Shown here: positions 5,204-5,396 of the stretch, one piece after another
Layout: each line of letters starts with the position of its first letter
Numbering within the stretch: the stretch's first letter is position 1
NCBI GenBank assembly: GCA_002395805.1
Contig: DGVB01000023.1
Coordinates: 1 to 5,396 of the forward strand
Direction of reading: 5' to 3'
Source of the DNA: Bacteroidales bacterium UBA4295
Lineage (GTDB): Bacteria > Bacteroidota > Bacteroidia > Bacteroidales > Paludibacteraceae
Length of the DNA stretch: 5,396 bases
The notes under the pieces: model-generated
The model's database searches: none
Told to the model about the DNA's origin: nothing
Seen by the model: only the letters and a program-made list of their open reading frames with translations
Program-made: the position numbers and the translations under genes

Positions 5204-5340
5204 CATTTGCAGGATTTTTAACGGACTTTCGAAGGGGTTCACATTAAAATCTTTCACCCGCTTAGGATTTAGAAGGGCACAGCTGCTTGGTCTGGGCGAA
5301 CGAACGTGACTGAAAAACGGAAGACCGTAGGTAGGTATAA

Positions 5341-5373
5341 AAGAAAACCGCTGACTCGTTATAAGTCAGCGGT
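5341..5373 (-). terminator. Strong intrinsic terminator of a gene outside the window
   Basis: On the minus strand ACCGCTGACT (5373-5364) pairs perfectly with AGTCAGCGGT (5356-5347) around a seven-base loop, followed by TTTCTTTTATA. One minus-strand frame entering from the right edge ends in TAA at 5377-5375, just before the stem, and could be the last six codons of the terminated gene (TQVRIV). Too little of it is visible to call a gene. Confidence 0.85.
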
Positions 5374-5396
5374 CTTACACAATCCGTACTTGGGTT

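Larger units (their letters stand above)
4820..5374. other. 555-bp structured intergenic region without a convincing protein gene
   Basis: I see no credible coding sequence here. Minus-strand frames of 60-96 codons run straight through promoter, repeats and terminator and have Pro/Arg-rich low-complexity tails. Instead the region holds, from right to left, a terminator, an inverted repeat on a promoter, 16-bp tandem units, another terminator, 11-bp tandem units and a palindrome. Bases 5204-5340 show nothing I can name. Confidence 0.7.

Noticed and set aside
4967..5257. 96-codon minus-strand frame in the intergenic region
   Set aside because: It runs through a consensus promoter, the 16-bp repeat and a terminator. 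Its second half is only translated repeat (Pro/Arg/Ala-rich).
5341..5373. A tRNA or attachment site at the right-edge hairpin
   Set aside because: It is a single perfect hairpin with a T tract, without the cloverleaf arms of a tRNA. No integrase or direct-repeat attachment pair is visible.

Overview
The window looks like a gut-type Bacteroidota (Bacteroidales) genome fragment. Two promoters carry the TAnnTTTG -7 element typical of that phylum (both TACCTTTG), ribosome binding sites are weak, base composition is roughly balanced, and the proteins resemble Bacteroidales families. No database search could be run, so the genus is not assigned.

Every convincing gene is on the minus strand, so the window reads right to left. 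At the right edge (5396 to about 5340) is an intrinsic terminator for a gene that lies mostly outside. From 5374 to 4820 is a long stretch without a convincing protein gene but dense in structure. It holds a promoter (about 5153-5184) with an overlapping 8-8-8 inverted repeat, three to four 16-bp GC-rich tandem units (5021-5084), a terminator (5002-5024), five degenerate 11-bp tandem units (4925-4979) and a 17-bp palindrome (4865-4881). The promoter and terminator delimit a possible RNA of about 145 nt. Next comes a 164-residue protein of unknown function (4819-4325). Its stop codon lies in a terminator hairpin that runs into the spacer of the next promoter.

From that promoter (4279-4310) a tightly packed set of eight genes runs to the left edge: a frameshifted MmcQ/YjbR-like gene, a cation diffusion facilitator, two adjacent membrane methyltransferases of the isoprenylcysteine/phospholipid type, a 90-residue unknown, an A1S_2505-type macro-like protein, an intact MmcQ/YjbR paralogue, and a membrane-anchored metallo-beta-lactamase-fold hydrolase cut by the window edge. 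Gaps are 2 to 16 bp, with short overlaps at two junctions, so one operon is likely. No shared pathway is obvious. Metal export, membrane methylation, possible nucleotide or ADP-ribose binding and a secreted or membrane hydrolase would fit a general stress or housekeeping accessory cluster.

The most interesting signals are small repeats rather than protein genes. A 66-bp array of 16-18 bp units, each able to form a small hairpin with covarying stem bases, sits in frame inside the hydrolase gene. A 25-bp insertion with a 3-bp flanking duplication breaks the first MmcQ-like gene.
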